Shown piece by piece: positions 31,876 through 40,340 of a stretch of 64,000 nt of DNA. Location: assembly GCF_013407595.1 (NCBI RefSeq), contig NZ_JABEKX010000001.1, positions 824,522 to 888,521 on the forward strand, read 5' to 3'. The position numbers and the translations under genes are program-made. Below the pieces are notes generated by a model that saw nothing but the letters and a program-made list of their open reading frames with translations, was not told the DNA's origin and ran no database searches. The stretch is from Lacticaseibacillus absianus (lineage in GTDB: Bacteria; Bacillota; Bacilli; Lactobacillales; Lactobacillaceae). Each line of letters opens with the position of its first letter. Within the stretch, counting starts at the first letter, position 1.

Positions 31876-32688
31876 ATGAGATGGATCAAGGGGCTGTTGC
31901 TCGGGCTGGGGCTTGTCGGCTGCCTGCTCCTAGGCGGTGTGGCGCGCGCCGCGGACTGGCACCAGACGGCGACGCCGACGCCGACGCTGTTCGTCCACGG
32001 ATATGGGGGGAGTGCCGCGTCCAGCGATGCCATGATCGCAAGCCTTGAGCGCGCAGGGGTCGCAGAACGCACGTTACGGTTGACCGTCGATCGCGCGGGT
32101 CACCTACATGCCCGTGGTGATCTGCACAGCCCGAACCCGCTGGTGCAGGTCGTCTTTGAGGAGAGTCGCGCTGGTGAAGAAGTCGACACGCAGTGGCTTC
32201 TGCAGATCTATCGCTATCTGCGCGATCGATACGGGGTCAAGGCGGTCAACGCGGTTGGGCATAGCCTTGGGGCCGTCGCAGTGATCGCGGCAGCAATGGC
32301 CCATCCCGCGGTGCGCATGGCGAAACTGGCTGTGATCGCGGGCCCGTACAACGGGATCATGCCCGTTGAGGACCCGCCACACGCCGTTACCTTGGATAAG
32401 CAGGGCCGACCCAGCCAGGAGCCGGTCATTTATCAGTGGCTGGATGCCCGGCGCCATGGCTTTGCCGCGGCGGCGGTCTTGAATCTGTACGGTGATGTGG
32501 GGGATGGGTCGGACTCAGACACACGGGTGACTACGCAGTCAGCCCGCAGCCTGCGCGGACTCCTGCGTGACTGGTCGGGGGATTATCGCGCGCAACGGGT
32601 GCGGGGCCGCGCTGCCCAGCACAGCTTGTTGCACCAGCGTAACGCCACAGTCGATCGCGCCTTGCGCACATTTCTCTTCGGGCCGTGA
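31876..32688 (+). CDS. Secreted alpha/beta hydrolase, DUF915 family
   Basis: A 270-residue protein with a signal peptide (MRWIKGLLLGLGLVGCLLLGG then VARAADW, cleavage after ARA). Alpha/beta motifs: TLFVHGYGGSAASSDAM (oxyanion region at about 37-53) and AVGHSLGAVAVI with the nucleophilic Ser at about 130. It has the overall length of the DUF915 family, Gram-positive exported hydrolases of unknown substrate. The ATG at 31876 follows CAGGAGG by eight bases; an upstream in-frame ATG lacks a ribosome binding site. Monocistronic, divergent from the DHA2-DUF4811 operon. Confidence 0.85.
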   Translation: MRWIKGLLLGLGLVGCLLLGGVARAADWHQTATPTPTLFVHGYGGSAASSDAMIASLERAGVAERTLRLTVDRAGHLHARGDLHSPNPLVQVVFEESRAGEEVDTQWLLQIYRYLRDRYGVKAVNAVGHSLGAVAVIAAAMAHPAVRMAKLAVIAGPYNGIMPVEDPPHAVTLDKQGRPSQEPVIYQWLDARRHGFAAAAVLNLYGDVGDGSDSDTRVTTQSARSLRGLLRDWSGDYRAQRVRGRAAQHSLLHQRNATVDRALRTFLFGP

Positions 32689-32952
32689 GCTGAGTGTGCG
32701 GGCACTAGGACAAGCGCAACCCCTCATGCTGGCTGCCCGACTGGTCCGGACTCAGCCAAGCCATCACGCAACGCCTAGGTCAACGCAGGTCTGCCCGTCA
32801 TTCACGGTGTTCGACGGGGTAATGTAAGCCGGCTAAGGCAGCGTCTGCGACTCAGCAAGACTGCCGGTGACGTCGGGACGACTTGTATTGGGTCGACGTA
32901 ACGCTTAAACTTGGGTGGGTAATGAAACCGGTTACGGTGGAGGCGGATCAAG

Positions 32953-33273
32953 ATGCGGGTTCCTTGGCGGCGGCTGAGGTTGGTCGCGCTTGTATTGACA
33001 CTCGGTTCGGTGCTGATGCCCCCGATGCAGGGAATCGCGGATGGCACGACGGGCGGTGTGTATCTGTATCAATTTGGCTGGCCGATCAGCTGGCTCGAGG
33101 CGCGCCTGTCGTATGGCCTACCCGGTGCGGCCGGCTTGGGTGGCCTGGTGACTGTCGTCCGATACGCGCCGAGCTGGCAGGTCAACTTAGTCGGCTTAGT
33201 CGGTACCTGGCTGGTCGCTTTGGCGCTGGCCGTGCTGGGATGGCGGCTGTGGCATGTGTGGCACCGCAAGTGA
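32953..33273 (+). CDS. Small membrane protein, unknown
   Basis: A 106-residue protein with two membrane helices (about 7-26 and 75-98) and a short external part with GTTGGVYLYQFGWPISWLEARL. GGAGG is nine bases before the ATG. No family recognised. The 264 bp between this gene and the DUF915 gene show no feature I can support. Ends at the bidirectional terminator 33297-33327. Confidence 0.6.
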   Translation: MRVPWRRLRLVALVLTLGSVLMPPMQGIADGTTGGVYLYQFGWPISWLEARLSYGLPGAAGLGGLVTVVRYAPSWQVNLVGLVGTWLVALALAVLGWRLWHVWHRK

Positions 33274-33296
33274 GCGGGGGCTGGGATGCGCAGCAC

Positions 33297-33327
33297 AAAA
33301 AAAACCGCCAGATGGCGGTTTTTTTGA
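33297..33327. terminator. Bidirectional terminator
   Basis: AAAAACCGCC, AGAT, GGCGGTTTTTTT: A-run on one side and T-run on the other serve the genes at 32953-33273 (+) and 33332-34699 (-). Confidence 0.93.
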
Positions 33328-33331
33328 GCGG

Positions 33332-34699
33332 TCAGCGGGCGTCATCCTCGTTGTCCAGCGCTGGCACGATCGCGGGGCCGACCGTGACTTCGAACCAGTT
33401 GGCGAAGCCCCGGGAGAACTCAGTGACGGTGAAGGTGTAGCGATCGATCTGGACCGAATCGTGCAGCTTCAGGTCGGGGTAATCCTCCATCAGGAAGCCG
33501 GCGACGGTGACAATGTCGGATTCCTGGAATTCCTTGAGCTCCGTGCGGAAGTAGCGCTCGAAGTCGTACAGCGTGGTCTTGCCCGACACGCGGAAGACGT
33601 CCGGCTGGTCCGTCTTGATGATGTACTCGTCGGACACGTCGTCGATCTCGTCTTTGACCGTGCCGAAGAGTTCTTCATAGATGTCCTTATCGGTGACGAT
33701 CCCGCTGGTGCCGCCGTACTCATCGACGACGACCACGATCGGGGTCTGCTTCTGGATCATCTGCTGTAGGATACTGTGGATCGGGGTGACTTCCGGCACA
33801 GTGACGATCGCGCGCAGGAGCTTGGACACGCGAATGCTTGAATCGACCTGAGACTGCTTGACGAGGTCGTAGATGTAGACATAGCCGAGCACCTTATCTT
33901 TATCGCCGTCTGCGACGACTGGGAAGCGTGAATAGCCTTCGGTCAGGTAGTCGCGAAGGACCTCCTTGACGGTCGCCTCGATGTCGACGACCACGAGGCT
34001 GGTGCGATCGACCATGATGTCGTGGGCGGTCTTGTCGTTCAGGTCGAAGGCTCGCTGCATATAGGTCACATCGTTTTGGTCCATCTCACCGGTGGTGACG
34101 GCGGCCTTGCTCAGGTTGAGGATCTCGGCTTGGGTGAAGGCTTCGTTGCCTTCATCCGCCGGTTTCATCCCGAGCATCCGCACCAAGCCGGTGGCGCTGT
34201 GGTTCAGCAACCAGACGAACGGGTAGAACATGATGTGAAAATAGTGCAGTGGGGTGACGACGAACATCAGGGACTTGGTCGGGTAGTCGATCGCGATGTT
34301 CTTCGGCACGATCTCCGTCAGCACGACTTCAAGGTAGGTCAGCAGCAAGACACCAGCGACCGCACCAAAAATATGCAGGCCCCCGCCGGGCAACTGAACG
34401 TGGGTGATCTTGAGCAGGTCCACCAGCAAAAACTCGACGGTCGCCTCACCGATCCAGCCCAAGATGATCCCGGCGACAGACACCCCCACTTGGGTGGTCG
34501 ACAGGTATTCGTTGAGGTTGTGGACCATGCGCAAGGCGCGTTTAACTTTAGCCCGGTTGCCCGTGCCGTTTTCCAACATCTCTTCCAAGGCGCTCGGACG
34601 GCTCTGCACCAGCGCGAACTCGCTTGCGACGAAGAACGCCGCGAACAGGAAGGTGATCACCATCACCAGTAGATTAGAGGCGACTTGGCCACTATCCAT
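33332..34699 (-). CDS. CNNM/CorC-type membrane protein (hemolysin family, CBS domains)
   Basis: A 455-residue protein. Domain order: DUF21/CNNM membrane region (about 1-200, with helices at 8-30, 68-90, 103-128 and 140-165), two CBS domains (about 215-275 and 280-340; DRTSLVVVDIEATVKEV, IVVVVDEYGGTSGIVTDKDI) and a C-terminal CorC/HlyC domain (365-450). The family takes part in Mg2+/Co2+ transport or efflux; the old hemolysin name is not supported by function. The CBS pair probably binds Mg-ATP. GGGGAA is upstream of the ATG; no operon partner. Confidence 0.9.
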   Translation of the reverse strand: MDSGQVASNLLVMVITFLFAAFFVASEFALVQSRPSALEEMLENGTGNRAKVKRALRMVHNLNEYLSTTQVGVSVAGIILGWIGEATVEFLLVDLLKITHVQLPGGGLHIFGAVAGVLLLTYLEVVLTEIVPKNIAIDYPTKSLMFVVTPLHYFHIMFYPFVWLLNHSATGLVRMLGMKPADEGNEAFTQAEILNLSKAAVTTGEMDQNDVTYMQRAFDLNDKTAHDIMVDRTSLVVVDIEATVKEVLRDYLTEGYSRFPVVADGDKDKVLGYVYIYDLVKQSQVDSSIRVSKLLRAIVTVPEVTPIHSILQQMIQKQTPIVVVVDEYGGTSGIVTDKDIYEELFGTVKDEIDDVSDEYIIKTDQPDVFRVSGKTTLYDFERYFRTELKEFQESDIVTVAGFLMEDYPDLKLHDSVQIDRYTFTVTEFSRGFANWFEVTVGPAIVPALDNEDDAR

Positions 34700-34876
34700 A
34701 ATTGTGTATTCCCCATTTCAACAGTGTATTTGTGACCATTGTACCACTCGTGCCCGGATCGTTGACTGATCCGGACTAAAATCCGTCTGACGACCGAGTG
34801 GCGCGGCCAGGTTGCACTTATTGTACAGGAGCATCGACGTGTTTTCACTACTCAGCGCGAAAAAAGGCGTGCGCAA

Positions 34877-34904
34877 CTTGCGGCTGACCAAAATAAGTGT
34901 ACAA
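34877..34904 (+). promoter_or_regulatory. Promoter of the small membrane-protein gene at 34935
   Basis: TTGCGG (34877-34882), 16-base spacer, TACAAT (34899-34904). Confidence 0.55.
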
Positions 34905-34934
34905 TGAGGCACAAATGAGAGGAGCGTGAGCGTC

Positions 34935-35171
34935 ATGGAACCGCTGACGGCAGAAGAGGAACGGCGCTGGGTGCGGCAGCGCAAGACGGAGCGGGCAACG
35001 CTGTGGGTCGGCGCCGTGATTGCCGGCATATTGCTGGTGAGGGGGTTTTATATTGGGAACCTGATGAGCTATTGGTTGCGCTTCGGGCCGTTCCTGTTCG
35101 TCGCGGTCTGCATTGAAGACGCGATCGAGACGCGCTGGGTGCGGCGGCGCAACCGCCATTACCAAGCCTAA
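34935..35171 (+). CDS. Small two-helix membrane protein, unknown
   Basis: A 78-residue protein: charged N-terminus (MEPLTAEEERRWVRQRKTERATL), two membrane helices (about 24-43 and 50-66) and a basic tail WVRRRNRHYQA. AGAGGAG precedes; ATG 34935 is taken over a GTG three codons earlier that sits on the ribosome binding site. Own promoter at 34877-34904. No family recognised. Confidence 0.6.
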   Translation: MEPLTAEEERRWVRQRKTERATLWVGAVIAGILLVRGFYIGNLMSYWLRFGPFLFVAVCIEDAIETRWVRRRNRHYQA

Positions 35172-35314
35172 CACTGACGGCGCTTCGGCCGTGTGTGGTT
35201 GAGGCATCGCGCACACATCGGGTGGAAGTCCCCTGATGCGTTGATCCTGATCGAGGATCTGCTTGCCAGAGGGCTTCTTTACCGTTGCGTTGGGTCGGCT
35301 GCTGTTTTTTTGAG

Positions 35315-35343
35315 TTGACAAGGCGTATGCCAGCGACTAAGCT
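35315..35343 (+). promoter_or_regulatory. Promoter of the third HAAS-like gene
   Basis: TTGACA (35315-35320), 17-base spacer, TAAGCT (35338-35343). Confidence 0.65.
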
Positions 35344-35348
35344 TCTGG

Positions 35349-35367
35349 TAGTTAGCAAAACTAACTA
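35349..35367 (+). promoter_or_regulatory. Candidate operator palindrome
   Basis: Arms TAGTTAG and CTAACTA separated by CAAAA, at the expected transcription start and touching the ribosome binding site. The GTTAG/CTAAC core is shared with the MarR operator at 17618-17639. Confidence 0.45.
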
Positions 35368-35382
35368 GGAGGCGAGGCGCAA

Positions 35383-36231
35383 ATGAAAATGAGTGGGCAC
35401 CGATTCGAGGTCGCCTTGGATCGGCGCGTCTTGGCCCTGACAGGGCCGGACCGCGATTGGTTCAACGCGTTGCGGTTGTTGATGTGGACGACTGGTTGCT
35501 TACGCAAGCGTGCGGCGATCAACGCGCAGCTGGTGCCGATGCTGGACGACTTACAAGAGGCCGAGCGCAACGGCGGGGATGCGCAGACCTTCTTCGGGCA
35601 GGCGCCGCAGACGATGGCGCAAGCGATCTTGCGCGAACTACCGCCGGTGACGTGGGGGCAGCGGACCAGAGTCGGCGGGGTGGTCGCCGCCACCGGCGTG
35701 CTGGTGGCCCTGATTTTGCGCGCCCCGCTAGGACAGGCGCTTGCACTGAACCCCTGGGTCGTGCTGGCAACCATCGGCTTGACTGGACTGGCTTGCTGGG
35801 GGTTATTGGCGTGTGTGCGCCGGCTCCCGTTTGCCAGCCACTGGCAGACTGCCGGCTGGTGCGCAGCGATGCTTGGTGTGTATGGGGCGTGGCTGGTGGG
35901 CCTGTGGGGGCTCAGCGCGTGGGATCAGACGACGTGGCACTGGGCGTTGGGGTTGAACTGGCGTGGGGCAATGCTGGTGTTCGTTGGGGTCGCGCTGCTG
36001 GTCGCCGCGGCGTGGTACTGGCTGGCCTACCATAGCGGGGTGACCTCGCTTCGCTGGGTCGCCAACGTCTTGGGCGTGGCTGGATGCGGGGCGGCGACAT
36101 GGTATCGGACGAGCCTGGCCTACGGCAGCGACGCCGTGATGCAGCTGACGGTGTACGGGCTGTACGCCGGCGCACTGCTGCTGTACTTGGTGATTGGAAC
36201 GATGACTATCGTGGTCGATCGGCACTTGTAG
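35383..36231 (+). CDS. HAAS-like N-terminal domain plus membrane domain, paralogue 3
   Basis: A 282-residue protein with the same architecture as 22986-24694: helical cytosolic domain (RLLMWTTGCLRKRAAINAQLVPMLDDLQEAERNGGDAQTFFGQAPQTMAQAILRELP, about 31-88) followed by about six membrane helices. Here there is no padR neighbour, yet a palindrome at the transcription start suggests control by a regulator encoded elsewhere. CTAGGAGG is ten bases before ATG. Function unknown. Confidence 0.7.
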   Translation: MKMSGHRFEVALDRRVLALTGPDRDWFNALRLLMWTTGCLRKRAAINAQLVPMLDDLQEAERNGGDAQTFFGQAPQTMAQAILRELPPVTWGQRTRVGGVVAATGVLVALILRAPLGQALALNPWVVLATIGLTGLACWGLLACVRRLPFASHWQTAGWCAAMLGVYGAWLVGLWGLSAWDQTTWHWALGLNWRGAMLVFVGVALLVAAAWYWLAYHSGVTSLRWVANVLGVAGCGAATWYRTSLAYGSDAVMQLTVYGLYAGALLLYLVIGTMTIVVDRHL

Positions 36232-36250
36232 TGGCGGCACGTCTGTTGTC

Positions 36251-36311
36251 AAAAAAGCTTCGGCCGATGCCACTGCGGAGCCGCAGTTCAGGCATCGGTC
36301 GAAGCTTTTTT
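36251..36311. terminator. Bidirectional terminator with branched stem
   Basis: AAAAAAGCTTCG...CGAAGCTTTTTT outer stem with CCGATGCC/GGCATCGG and an inner ACTGCGG/CCGCAGT hairpin. Serves convergent genes. Confidence 0.9.
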
Positions 36312-36318
36312 GTTGTGG

Positions 36319-36885
36319 TCACCCACGAATGCGGCTGCTCAAGATGAAGTGAAGCTTAGCGCTTGGGACCAACCGCTGATCGGAGACTTGATAGAGCTGC
36401 TCGATCGCGAGCTTAGTGGTGAAGATATCCTTGATCTCTAGCCCAGTGCGGTCGCTCGGAGCTGGCAACGGCGTCGCGACGGCGGCCAGTAAGTGGCCGC
36501 CCGGCCGAAGCAACTTGCTCAGCAGGTGAGTCAGCCGCCGCAGATCGTCTTGGCGCAGGTCGAAGGTGCCGAGGATCAGGTCGTAGGGGCCGGATAGCAG
36601 GTCTAGTCGTGCGTCTGGCATGATCCGGTAGCGCAAGCGGTCCGAGCTGGCGACTGCGCGCGCCGCGCTGATCGCCTGGGCGTCGTGGTCAACGCCGAGC
36701 ACAGCGATCGCGCCCTGGTTGATCGCGTGGCGGCAGAACCAGCCATCGCCGGCGTGTAGTGCCAGCACCCGCAGTCCGGCCAGCCGGGGCGCCTTAGCGG
36801 CCAGCGCTTGCCACAGTGGTTGCTGGTTGCCGGTACTGGTCGGCAGCGGCGCCTTGCCTTCACGCATTTTTGGGTAAGTATCCAT
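36319..36885 (-). CDS. Class I SAM-dependent methyltransferase
   Basis: A 188-residue cytosolic protein with a Rossmann-like methyltransferase core: VLALHAGDGWFCRHAINQGAIAVLGVDHDAQAISAAR (motif I with A-G-D-G and acidic Asp at the end of strand 2, about 40-76), PYDLILGTFDL (motif II/IV, about 99-109) and LLRPGGHLLAAVA (motif VI, about 124-136). Substrate unknown. AAAGGG before ATG 36885. Monocistronic, ends at the branched terminator. Confidence 0.82.
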   Translation of the reverse strand: MDTYPKMREGKAPLPTSTGNQQPLWQALAAKAPRLAGLRVLALHAGDGWFCRHAINQGAIAVLGVDHDAQAISAARAVASSDRLRYRIMPDARLDLLSGPYDLILGTFDLRQDDLRRLTHLLSKLLRPGGHLLAAVATPLPAPSDRTGLEIKDIFTTKLAIEQLYQVSDQRLVPSAKLHFILSSRIRG

Positions 36886-36973
36886 CGAGTCACGCCCTTT
36901 CGTTGCCTATTATAGCCTTAACCGGGTAGGCGGGGCAAAAAAGCTTCGGCGCAAGCGCGTCAGCGGACCTATC

Positions 36974-38263
36974 CTATAGGTAGGATAAGTCGTTGACGGT
37001 CAGATCAGCGTACGACTCGCGGCGAACAACGAGCTTGGCGGCGCCACCTTCGACGAACACAACGGCTGGGCGCGGATTGCGGTTGTAATTGGACGCCATG
37101 GTGTAGCCGTATGCACCGGTCGCCAGCACCGCGACGACGTCGCCGGGCTGGGTCGCTGGGAGCGGCGCGTCGTCGATGAGGATATCGCCCGATTCGCAGT
37201 ACTTGCCGACCAGGTGGACATGCTCAGTCGCGGGTGCCAGTGGGGCATCGGCCTTGACCGCGTCATAATCCGCTTGATACAGGGCCGGGCGAATGTTATC
37301 GCCCATCCCGCCGTCTACCGCGACGTACGGACGCAGACCTGGAACGTCCTTGCGGCTACCGACGGTGTAGAGCTGGTAGCCGGCGGGGCCGACGATCGAG
37401 CGGCCGGGCTCGATCCAGATCGCCGGAACGGCGAAGGGGAGCTCGGCGGCTTTGGCGGTCTCGATGATCGCGTGCACGAAGTCTTCGGCTGGCAACGGAT
37501 CATCGGCTTCGGTGTACCGGATACCGAAGCCCCCACCGACATTCAGGACGGCTGGGGTGAAGCCGAGGCGTGTGTGCCAGTCGCAGAGGATCTCCAGCAG
37601 CTTGGTGGTCGCCCCGACGAAGCCCGCGACCTCGAAGATCTGGCTCCCGATGTGTGCGTGGATGCCGCGCAGGTTCAACTGCGGGGTGGCCAAGGACGTC
37701 TTGGCGGCTTGTTCAGCCTGGCCGGAGTCGAGGTCGAAGCCGAACTTGCTGTCGACTTGCCCGGTCTGGTCGTAGGCGTGGGTGTGCGCAGAGATCCCCG
37801 GTGTCACGCGTAATAGGATGTCTTGCGTGCGCTCAGGGGTGGCGGTCAGCAGGCGTGTCAGCAAGTCGAGCTCGTAGAAGTTGTCGACGATGATCGTGCC
37901 GACGTGGTGGTCCAGCGCGAGTTGCAGTTCCGCCTCGGACTTGTTGTTGCCATGGAAGGCGACGTCTTGCATGGGAAAATCAGCCTGAAGGGCCGTGTAC
38001 AACTCGCCGCCGGAGACGACGTCGATGTGTGCGCCTTCTTGGGCGGCGACTTGGTACATCGCGACCGTGGCGAAGGCCTTGCTGGCATAGCTGACCGCGT
38101 AATCGACGGGTTCTGCCTCGAAAACGCGCTTGAACGCGCGGATCTGTTCGCGGATCGCACCGACGTCGTAGACATATAGTGGGGTCTGGAATTCCTGGGC
38201 GAGCGCCAAGGCATCGACGCCGCCGATGGTCAGATGACCCTGCGCATTAGTAGTGATGGACAT
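36974..38263 (-). CDS. lysA: Diaminopimelate decarboxylase
   Basis: PLP enzyme that decarboxylates meso-diaminopimelate to L-lysine, the last step of lysine synthesis. 429 residues, normal length. Lys62 in DYAVSYASKAF binds PLP; HAHIGSQ, NVGGGFGIRY, EPGRSIVG and KYCESGD are the family phosphate and substrate motifs. AAGGAGG is seven bases before the ATG at 38263. The leader carries a lysine riboswitch (38300-38533), so lysine should switch the gene off. dapF lies divergently, with separate promoters. Confidence 0.96.
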   Translation of the reverse strand: MSITTNAQGHLTIGGVDALALAQEFQTPLYVYDVGAIREQIRAFKRVFEAEPVDYAVSYASKAFATVAMYQVAAQEGAHIDVVSGGELYTALQADFPMQDVAFHGNNKSEAELQLALDHHVGTIIVDNFYELDLLTRLLTATPERTQDILLRVTPGISAHTHAYDQTGQVDSKFGFDLDSGQAEQAAKTSLATPQLNLRGIHAHIGSQIFEVAGFVGATTKLLEILCDWHTRLGFTPAVLNVGGGFGIRYTEADDPLPAEDFVHAIIETAKAAELPFAVPAIWIEPGRSIVGPAGYQLYTVGSRKDVPGLRPYVAVDGGMGDNIRPALYQADYDAVKADAPLAPATEHVHLVGKYCESGDILIDDAPLPATQPGDVVAVLATGAYGYTMASNYNRNPRPAVVFVEGGAAKLVVRRESYADLTVNDLSYL

Positions 38264-38299
38264 GGTTGTTCCTCCTTGTGTTTCGGGTGATGAGCAGAC

Positions 38300-38533
38300 T
38301 AAAATGGGGCCCTTTTGATTGACGTCGGCCAAACAAAAAGGTCCCATTACGGATCGATGCTTGGATAGCGCCCCGTCTTTCGACGACAGTCCATCCGTTC
38401 TTAGCGGATGGCCCAACGGCACGCGCGCCACTGCGTGTGTCGTTTCGGCGATGATCCCTTTGACCGTACCGCGGTGCAGGGTGGCCTGCTTGGCACGGGG
38501 ACTGATGAGCATCGCAACCTCTATCAATAAGGA
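38300..38533 (-). ncRNA. Lysine riboswitch (L-box) with terminator
   Basis: On the minus strand the leader shows the L-box signature: GATAGAGGTTGCGATGCTCATCAGT near the 5' end, AAAGGGATCATCGCCGAAAC in the middle, and GGACTGTCGTCGAAAGACGGGGCGCTATC closing the aptamer (about 38533 to 38354). Right behind it a terminator stem forms between AATGGGACCTTTT and AAAAGGGCCCCATT (38349 to 38302), followed by TTTAG. Lysine binding should favour termination in front of lysA. Confidence 0.9.
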
Positions 38534-38562
38534 ACTTTAGCCCACGGGTGCAGGGATGTCAA
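38534..38562 (-). promoter_or_regulatory. Promoter of the lysA riboswitch transcript
   Basis: Minus strand: TTGACA (38562-38557), 17-base spacer, TAAAGT (38539-38534). Confidence 0.75.
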
Positions 38563-38596
38563 CTCAATTTTGACCCACTATTAGTAAGCACCAGGC

Positions 38597-38625
38597 TTTT
38601 CAGCGCGGCGCTTCTGTGTTAGACT
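38597..38625 (+). promoter_or_regulatory. Promoter of dapF-bioY
   Basis: TTTTCA (38597-38602), 17-base spacer, TAGACT (38620-38625). Confidence 0.6.
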
Positions 38626-38655
38626 GCGGGCAACAGCTTTTTGAGGAGGTCCATC

Positions 38656-39651
38656 ATGGCAGAGTTACGTCAGGTCCACGGTTCCGATAATACGTTCTTT
38701 CTGCTCGATCAGACGACGTTGGGAGCACCGTTGCCGCAGACGACACTGATCCAGCTCGCACAGCGGTTGTGTGACCGCACGACTGGCCTGAACGGCGGCG
38801 CCGATGGCCTGTTGGTGGTCGACGCCGCGGCGCAGGCGGTCGGTAAGATGACCGTGATCAATGCAGACGGGACGCTGGCGAAGATGTGCGGCAACGGCAT
38901 TCGGACGGTGACGCGCTACCTGAGCGAAAAAACGGGGCAGTCGCGCTTCATCATCCAGACCGACCAGGCGCCACTTGAGGTGCACGTTGACCGGGTGCTT
39001 GCCCCTGGGGTCAAGACCTACGGCGCCGAGATCTCACCGGTGAGCTTCGCCGCAGCGGCATTGCCGTTCGCCGCGCTTGACCACGAGCAGATCATCGACA
39101 CAGTGCTGCCACAGATCCACCCGACTTTCAAGTTCACGGCGGTGGCGGTGCCGAATCCGCACCTGATCGCCTTCGTTCCCGAAGCCGCGCTGACGGGGCC
39201 TGAGCTTGAGGCGATCGGCAAGCGACTGAACGCACCGAACCCGTATTTTCCGGAAGGGGTCAATGTGACCTTCGCCACGATCGAGGGCCCGGACACGCTG
39301 TTCGCACGGACCTACGAACGGGGGGTGGGGTTCACCAACGCCTGCGGAACGGGCATGTCCGCGACCAGTATCGCATTCGTCTTGGCGCATCCAGAGATGG
39401 CGGCGTTGGATCGGCTGATCACGGTCTACAACCCCGGCGGCATGGTGCAGACCATCGTGCACCGGGTCGACGCACGCTACTGGGTCGAGTTGATCGGCAA
39501 CGCGACCACCATTGCCCTGATTGCGATCCCAGATCAAGCGTTGGCGGCTGGCGACTTCGCCGGGGCACAAGTTGCGCTGACCGGCGAGGCTGAGCAGTAC
39601 GAGGCCTTTGGCCGCACACTACCGTACCGGGACCTTGTCCCGACGATTTAG
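38656..39651 (+). CDS. dapF: Diaminopimelate epimerase
   Basis: Cofactor-free racemase converting LL- to meso-diaminopimelate, needed for lysine and for peptidoglycan. The two catalytic cysteines are Cys78 (KMCGNGIR) and Cys230 (NACGTGMSA); DNTFFLLD and NADGTLAKMCGNG are further family motifs. 331 residues, slightly longer than the usual 270-280 but typical for lactobacilli. ATG 38656 with TGAGGAGG upstream. Divergent from lysA, which acts on its product, and 8 bp in front of bioY. Confidence 0.95.
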   Translation: MAELRQVHGSDNTFFLLDQTTLGAPLPQTTLIQLAQRLCDRTTGLNGGADGLLVVDAAAQAVGKMTVINADGTLAKMCGNGIRTVTRYLSEKTGQSRFIIQTDQAPLEVHVDRVLAPGVKTYGAEISPVSFAAAALPFAALDHEQIIDTVLPQIHPTFKFTAVAVPNPHLIAFVPEAALTGPELEAIGKRLNAPNPYFPEGVNVTFATIEGPDTLFARTYERGVGFTNACGTGMSATSIAFVLAHPEMAALDRLITVYNPGGMVQTIVHRVDARYWVELIGNATTIALIAIPDQALAAGDFAGAQVALTGEAEQYEAFGRTLPYRDLVPTI

Positions 39652-39659
39652 GAGGACCG

Positions 39660-40202
39660 ATGACGAAGACACACACGTTGACGCGAATGGCGCTGATGCT
39701 CGCGCTGCTGATCCTGCTGGCGGCGATGCCACCGTTGACGGTCGGTTTCCTACCGGTACCGGTCGTGCTACAGAACTTCGCTGTGATGCTCACAGCGCTA
39801 GTGCTACCGGCCCGGCCGGCAACGGTAGTGGTCGGGCTTTTGCTCGGGTTGGCCGCGATCGGGTTACCGGTCTTATCCGGTGGCCGCGGTGGGGCGGCGC
39901 TTTTTGTCGGTCCGACCGCCGGCTTCATGCTCGGCTGGTTGCTGACGCCGGTGGCAATGGCGGGCGTCCGAATCGCCTTGAAGCGGTGGGCCCGCGGCTG
40001 GCAGCAGGCCCTCGGTCTGGTACTGGGCGCTGTACTCTTGCCAAACCTGATCGGGGCGCTTTGGCTGAGCGCCAGCACGGGGCTGACGCTGCCGGCGAGC
40101 CTGCTCGGGGTGGTCGTGTACCTGCCCGGTGACGCGCTCAAGGCGATCTTGGCCGCGACAGTCGCGCTGCCGGTGCGCGAGACGGCGCGGATGCGGGCCT
40201 AA
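39660..40202 (+). CDS. bioY: BioY family biotin transporter (S component)
   Basis: Integral membrane substrate-binding protein of an ECF biotin transporter, 180 residues with about six helices. Typical BioY features: AAMPPLTVGFLPVPVVLQNFAVMLTALVLPARPATVVVGLLLGLAAIGLPVLSGG...GPTAGFMLGW (helices 1-4). GGAGG precedes ATG by four to five bases. It is read from the dapF transcript with only eight bases between the genes. No biotin operon (BirA) motif was seen; the ECF energising module is not in this window. Confidence 0.92.
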   Translation: MTKTHTLTRMALMLALLILLAAMPPLTVGFLPVPVVLQNFAVMLTALVLPARPATVVVGLLLGLAAIGLPVLSGGRGGAALFVGPTAGFMLGWLLTPVAMAGVRIALKRWARGWQQALGLVLGAVLLPNLIGALWLSASTGLTLPASLLGVVVYLPGDALKAILAATVALPVRETARMRA

Positions 40203-40290
40203 ACACCTGACCGACCGCGCCTGAACTGGCGCTCGGCACCGATCGAGCGGGTCAGCAACGACCCAGACGAGGCCGACAGGGCACTGAACC

Positions 40291-40331
40291 CAAAAACGAG
40301 CACTTGCCATCAGGCGAGTGCTCGTTTTTGG
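40291..40331. terminator. Bidirectional terminator behind bioY
   Basis: Arms starting CAAAAACGAGCACTTGCC and GGCGAGTGCTCGTTTTTG, four-base loop. Confidence 0.93.
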
Positions 40332-40340
40332 TGTGGCTGC

